From assembly GCA_947345935.1 (NCBI GenBank), contig CAMZZN010000003.1:1-64000 (forward strand): DNA of 64,000 nucleotides, in the 5' to 3' direction. The notes under the pieces are model-generated. The model was not told where the DNA came from and made no database searches. It saw nothing but the letters and a program-made list of their open reading frames with translations. This document shows, one piece after another, positions 62,079 through 64,000 of this stretch (position 1 is its first letter; every line of letters starts with the position of its first letter). A program made the translations under genes and the position numbers. The DNA is from an uncultured Ruminococcus sp. Lineage in GTDB: Bacteria > Bacillota > Clostridia > Oscillospirales > Ruminococcaceae.

Positions 62079-63044
62079 TTATTCTTCTTCGGAACTAAGG
62101 TCGAAGCCAAGTGACTGGAGCTTCTCCTTAACTTCGTCGAAGGATTTCTTTCCAAGGTTTCTAACCTTCATCATTTCTTCCTCGGACTTGTTAATCAAGT
62201 CATCCACGGTATTAATTCCGGCACGCTTCAAACAATTGAACGAACGCACCGACAAGTCAAGATCCTCAATGGTCATCTCAAGGATTTTTTCTTTACCCTT
62301 TTCGTCCTTTTCAACAAGAACCTCTGCCAGTCCTGATTCCTCTGAAAGGTCAATGAACAGCTTCAGATGCTCGTTGAGGAGATTGGCTGCCTGTGACAGT
62401 GCTTCCTTAGCGGAGATTGTACCGTCAGTCCATACCTCCATAGTAAGCTTGTCATAGTCGGTAACCTGACCCAGACGAGTATCCTCGACTGTGTAGTTTA
62501 CCTTCAGAACAGGAGTATAGATGCTGTCTACTGCAATCACATCAACGGGAAGGTTGACCTGCTTCTTGTTCCGCTCTGCGGACACGTAGCCTCTTCCCCT
62601 GTCAATAGTAATTTCCATGTAAAGTTTAGCGTCTTTACCCAGTGTTGCAATATGCATACCTGGATCGAGGATATTAACCTCAGAGTCGGTTTTTATATCT
62701 CCGGCGGTAATTTCGCATTCACCCTCCGCCTCTATATAGACCGTTTTCGGGCCTTCTCCATAGAGCTTGGCAGTCAGACCCTTGATGCTGAGGATTATCT
62801 CAGTGACATCCTCTTTTACACCTGGGATTGTTGACAACTCGTGGTGAACCGTGCCATCCTTGCCCGAAAGCTTTACGGAAGTCACAGCAACACCCGGAAG
62901 TGAGGAGAGCAGCACACGTCTGAGGCTGTTTCCAAGTGTTATACCGTATCCACGCTCCAGCGGTGCTAAAACGAATTTGCCGTATTTGCCGTCACTTTTA
63001 AGCTCGACAATATCAATATCAGGCTTATTAATTTTTTCCAGCAT
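62079..63044 (-). CDS. rpoA: RNA polymerase alpha subunit (321 aa)
   Basis: Alpha N-terminal assembly domain (about 1-230; [30 protein letters not shown]) and C-terminal DNA/activator-binding domain (about 250-315; [33 protein letters not shown]). Normal length. AGGAGGG precedes ATG. Set between rpsD and rplQ as in most bacteria. Confidence 0.99.
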   Translation of the reverse strand: MLEKINKPDIDIVELKSDGKYGKFVLAPLERGYGITLGNSLRRVLLSSLPGVAVTSVKLSGKDGTVHHELSTIPGVKEDVTEIILSIKGLTAKLYGEGPKTVYIEAEGECEITAGDIKTDSEVNILDPGMHIATLGKDAKLYMEITIDRGRGYVSAERNKKQVNLPVDVIAVDSIYTPVLKVNYTVEDTRLGQVTDYDKLTMEVWTDGTISAKEALSQAANLLNEHLKLFIDLSEESGLAEVLVEKDEKGKEKILEMTIEDLDLSVRSFNCLKRAGINTVDDLINKSEEEMMKVRNLGKKSFDEVKEKLQSLGFDLSSEEE

Positions 63045-63104
63045 AAAAACCCTCCTATTTCACAATAACTGTTTGTTTCGAGTTCTGACAAGTCAAGTAT
63101 CTTA

Positions 63105-63704
63105 TTACTTGGAGTACAGCTCGACGATAAGGTGTGTTGCAACCTCGTAATCAATATCCTCTGCGCCGGGAAGACGATTTACTGTAGCTGAAAAATCGTC
63201 CTTATTGGCTGTGAGCCATACGGGAACAAGTCTTTCCTTGGTCTCTTCAACAGTTGCCTTGAATTTATCGGAGGTTCTGTCCTTTTCACGGAGAGCGATA
63301 ACATCGCCCGGCTTTACTCTGTATGAAGGAATATTTACCTTCTTGCCGTTTACAGTGTAGTGGCTGTGAACAACCAGCTGTCTTGCCTCACGTCTTGTGA
63401 GAGCCAGACCCATTCTGAAAACAACGCTGTCCAGTCTTGATTCGAGACAAGTGATAAGGTTGTCACCTGCCTTGCCTTCCATCTTTGAAGCGATCTCAAA
63501 GTAGTGGTAGAACTGCTTTTCGAGTACGCCGTAGATGAACTTGAGCTTCTGCTTTTCCTTAAGCTGAAGACCGTATTCAGATATCTTCTTTCTGTTCTGT
63601 ACGTTCTTGAAACGGATAGACTCCTTCTTGGATACGCCTAAAACAGCGGGGCTGATGCCCAGGTATCTGCATTTTTTAAGAATTGGTTCTTTCTGTACTG
63701 CCAT
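63105..63704 (-). CDS. rpsD: 30S ribosomal protein S4 (199 aa)
   Basis: Small-subunit assembly protein. The S4 RNA-binding domain shows ESRLDSVVFRMGLALTRREA and QLVVHSHYTVNGKKVNIPSY (about 88-128). The N-terminus lacks the zinc cysteines of some S4 forms (AVQKEPILKKCRYLG has one). AGGAGG lies upstream of ATG. Confidence 0.98.
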   Translation of the reverse strand: MAVQKEPILKKCRYLGISPAVLGVSKKESIRFKNVQNRKKISEYGLQLKEKQKLKFIYGVLEKQFYHYFEIASKMEGKAGDNLITCLESRLDSVVFRMGLALTRREARQLVVHSHYTVNGKKVNIPSYRVKPGDVIALREKDRTSDKFKATVEETKERLVPVWLTANKDDFSATVNRLPGAEDIDYEVATHLIVELYSK

Positions 63705-63725
63705 TTTAAAACACCTCCTGTTAGA

Positions 63726-64000
63726 TCAGACACGACGTCTCTTGGGCGGACGGCAGCCATTGTGAGGAATGGGAGTAACGTCCTTGATCATCTTTACCTC
63801 AAGACCTACAGTCTGAAGTGCTCTGATAGCAGCCTCACGACCTGCACCGGGTCCCTTTACATAAACTTCAACGTTCTTGAGGCCGTGCTCCATAGCAGCC
63901 TTTGCTGCTGTTTCGGCAGCTGTCTGCGCTGCGAAAGGAGTAGACTTCTTTGAACCTCTGAATCCCAGCTCGCCTGCGCTTGCCCATGAAATAGCGTTGC
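63726..64000 (-). CDS. rpsK: 30S ribosomal protein S11, partial (N-terminus beyond window)
   Basis: The minus strand from the right edge reads, in one frame, [20 protein letters not shown], then [20 protein letters not shown] and [19 protein letters not shown], ending [17 protein letters not shown] (here [15 protein letters not shown]) and TGA at 63728-63726. About 91 C-terminal residues are in the window. It lies 21 nt upstream of rpsD, the usual order S11-S4-alpha-L17. Confidence 0.97.
   Translation of the reverse strand, partial: NAISWASAGELGFRGSKKSTPFAAQTAAETAAKAAMEHGLKNVEVYVKGPGAGREAAIRALQTVGLEVKMIKDVTPIPHNGCRPPKRRRV

Overview
The window looks like a chromosomal segment of a low-to-moderate GC, Gram-positive anaerobe of the Clostridia, probably a Ruminococcus-like member of the Oscillospiraceae. 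This is an inference. It rests on the 16S rRNA sequence, near-universal GGAGG Shine-Dalgarno sites, TTGACA-17-TATAAT promoters, a CIRCE/HrcA-type groESL operon, dipicolinate synthase genes (dpaAB), a type IV pilus locus and the yaaO-holB-ricT type gene order. No plasmid, integrase, transposase, CRISPR array or tRNA was seen.

Left end (1-1340): the 5' half of a 16S rRNA gene on the minus strand, preceded by a leader and three tandem consensus promoters. Region 1.3-16.9 kb is a type IV pilus locus, almost all on the minus strand. In transcription order it holds pilC, a fused pilM-pilN, a pilO-like gene, a 1027-residue GspK/PilX-like minor pilin, two more prepilins, pilB, pilT, a major-pilin-like gene, an S41 protease and a fifth prepilin. 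The prepilin peptidase gene pilD is on the plus strand.

Region 17.1-19.8 kb holds three overlapping or abutting genes that resemble phage tail/baseplate appendages, plus a lipoprotein. Then come a coiled-coil gene with coaD and rsmD (20.0-21.6 kb), a structured leader with a long repetitive acidic/proline-rich protein and a TPR protein (21.9-25.5 kb), and prfB, which has no programmed frameshift.

Region 27.0-39.7 kb is one plus-strand run. It starts with a glycosyltransferase and a WG-repeat protein and continues with purE, purC, a purF variant lacking the N-terminal catalytic cysteine, purM, purN, a PurO-type IMP cyclohydrolase, a stand-alone AICAR transformylase (split purH) and purD. Two DUF3592 proteins, a CmpB-like membrane protein and a lipoprotein are interleaved. 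It is followed by dpaAB and an Hsp20 gene.

Region 41.9-46.7 kb is a minus-strand operon: coiled-coil protein, sigma-region-4 protein, Orn/Lys/Arg decarboxylase, holB, ricT, queH, ybaK. Region 47.1-51.1 kb is a plus-strand FAD enzyme, GtrA flippase and GT-C-like membrane protein set. Region 51.2-54.0 kb holds a DUF5131 radical-SAM-like protein, a CmpB-like protein, an FNT channel and a GNAT acetyltransferase. groESL, yajC and a TIGR04086-type protein follow, then a response regulator, histidine kinase and HtrA operon. The right end is rpsK (partial), rpsD, rpoA, rplQ, the tail of the main ribosomal-protein cluster.

A family of palindromic intergenic repeats sharing the ends GTCA[A/G]CTTA and TTGACGG occurs at about 41.8, 57.4 and 60.5 kb. 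A related composite sits at 37.6 kb, and there may be a decayed copy at 19.9 kb. All calls come from reading the sequence alone; residue positions inside proteins are approximate.
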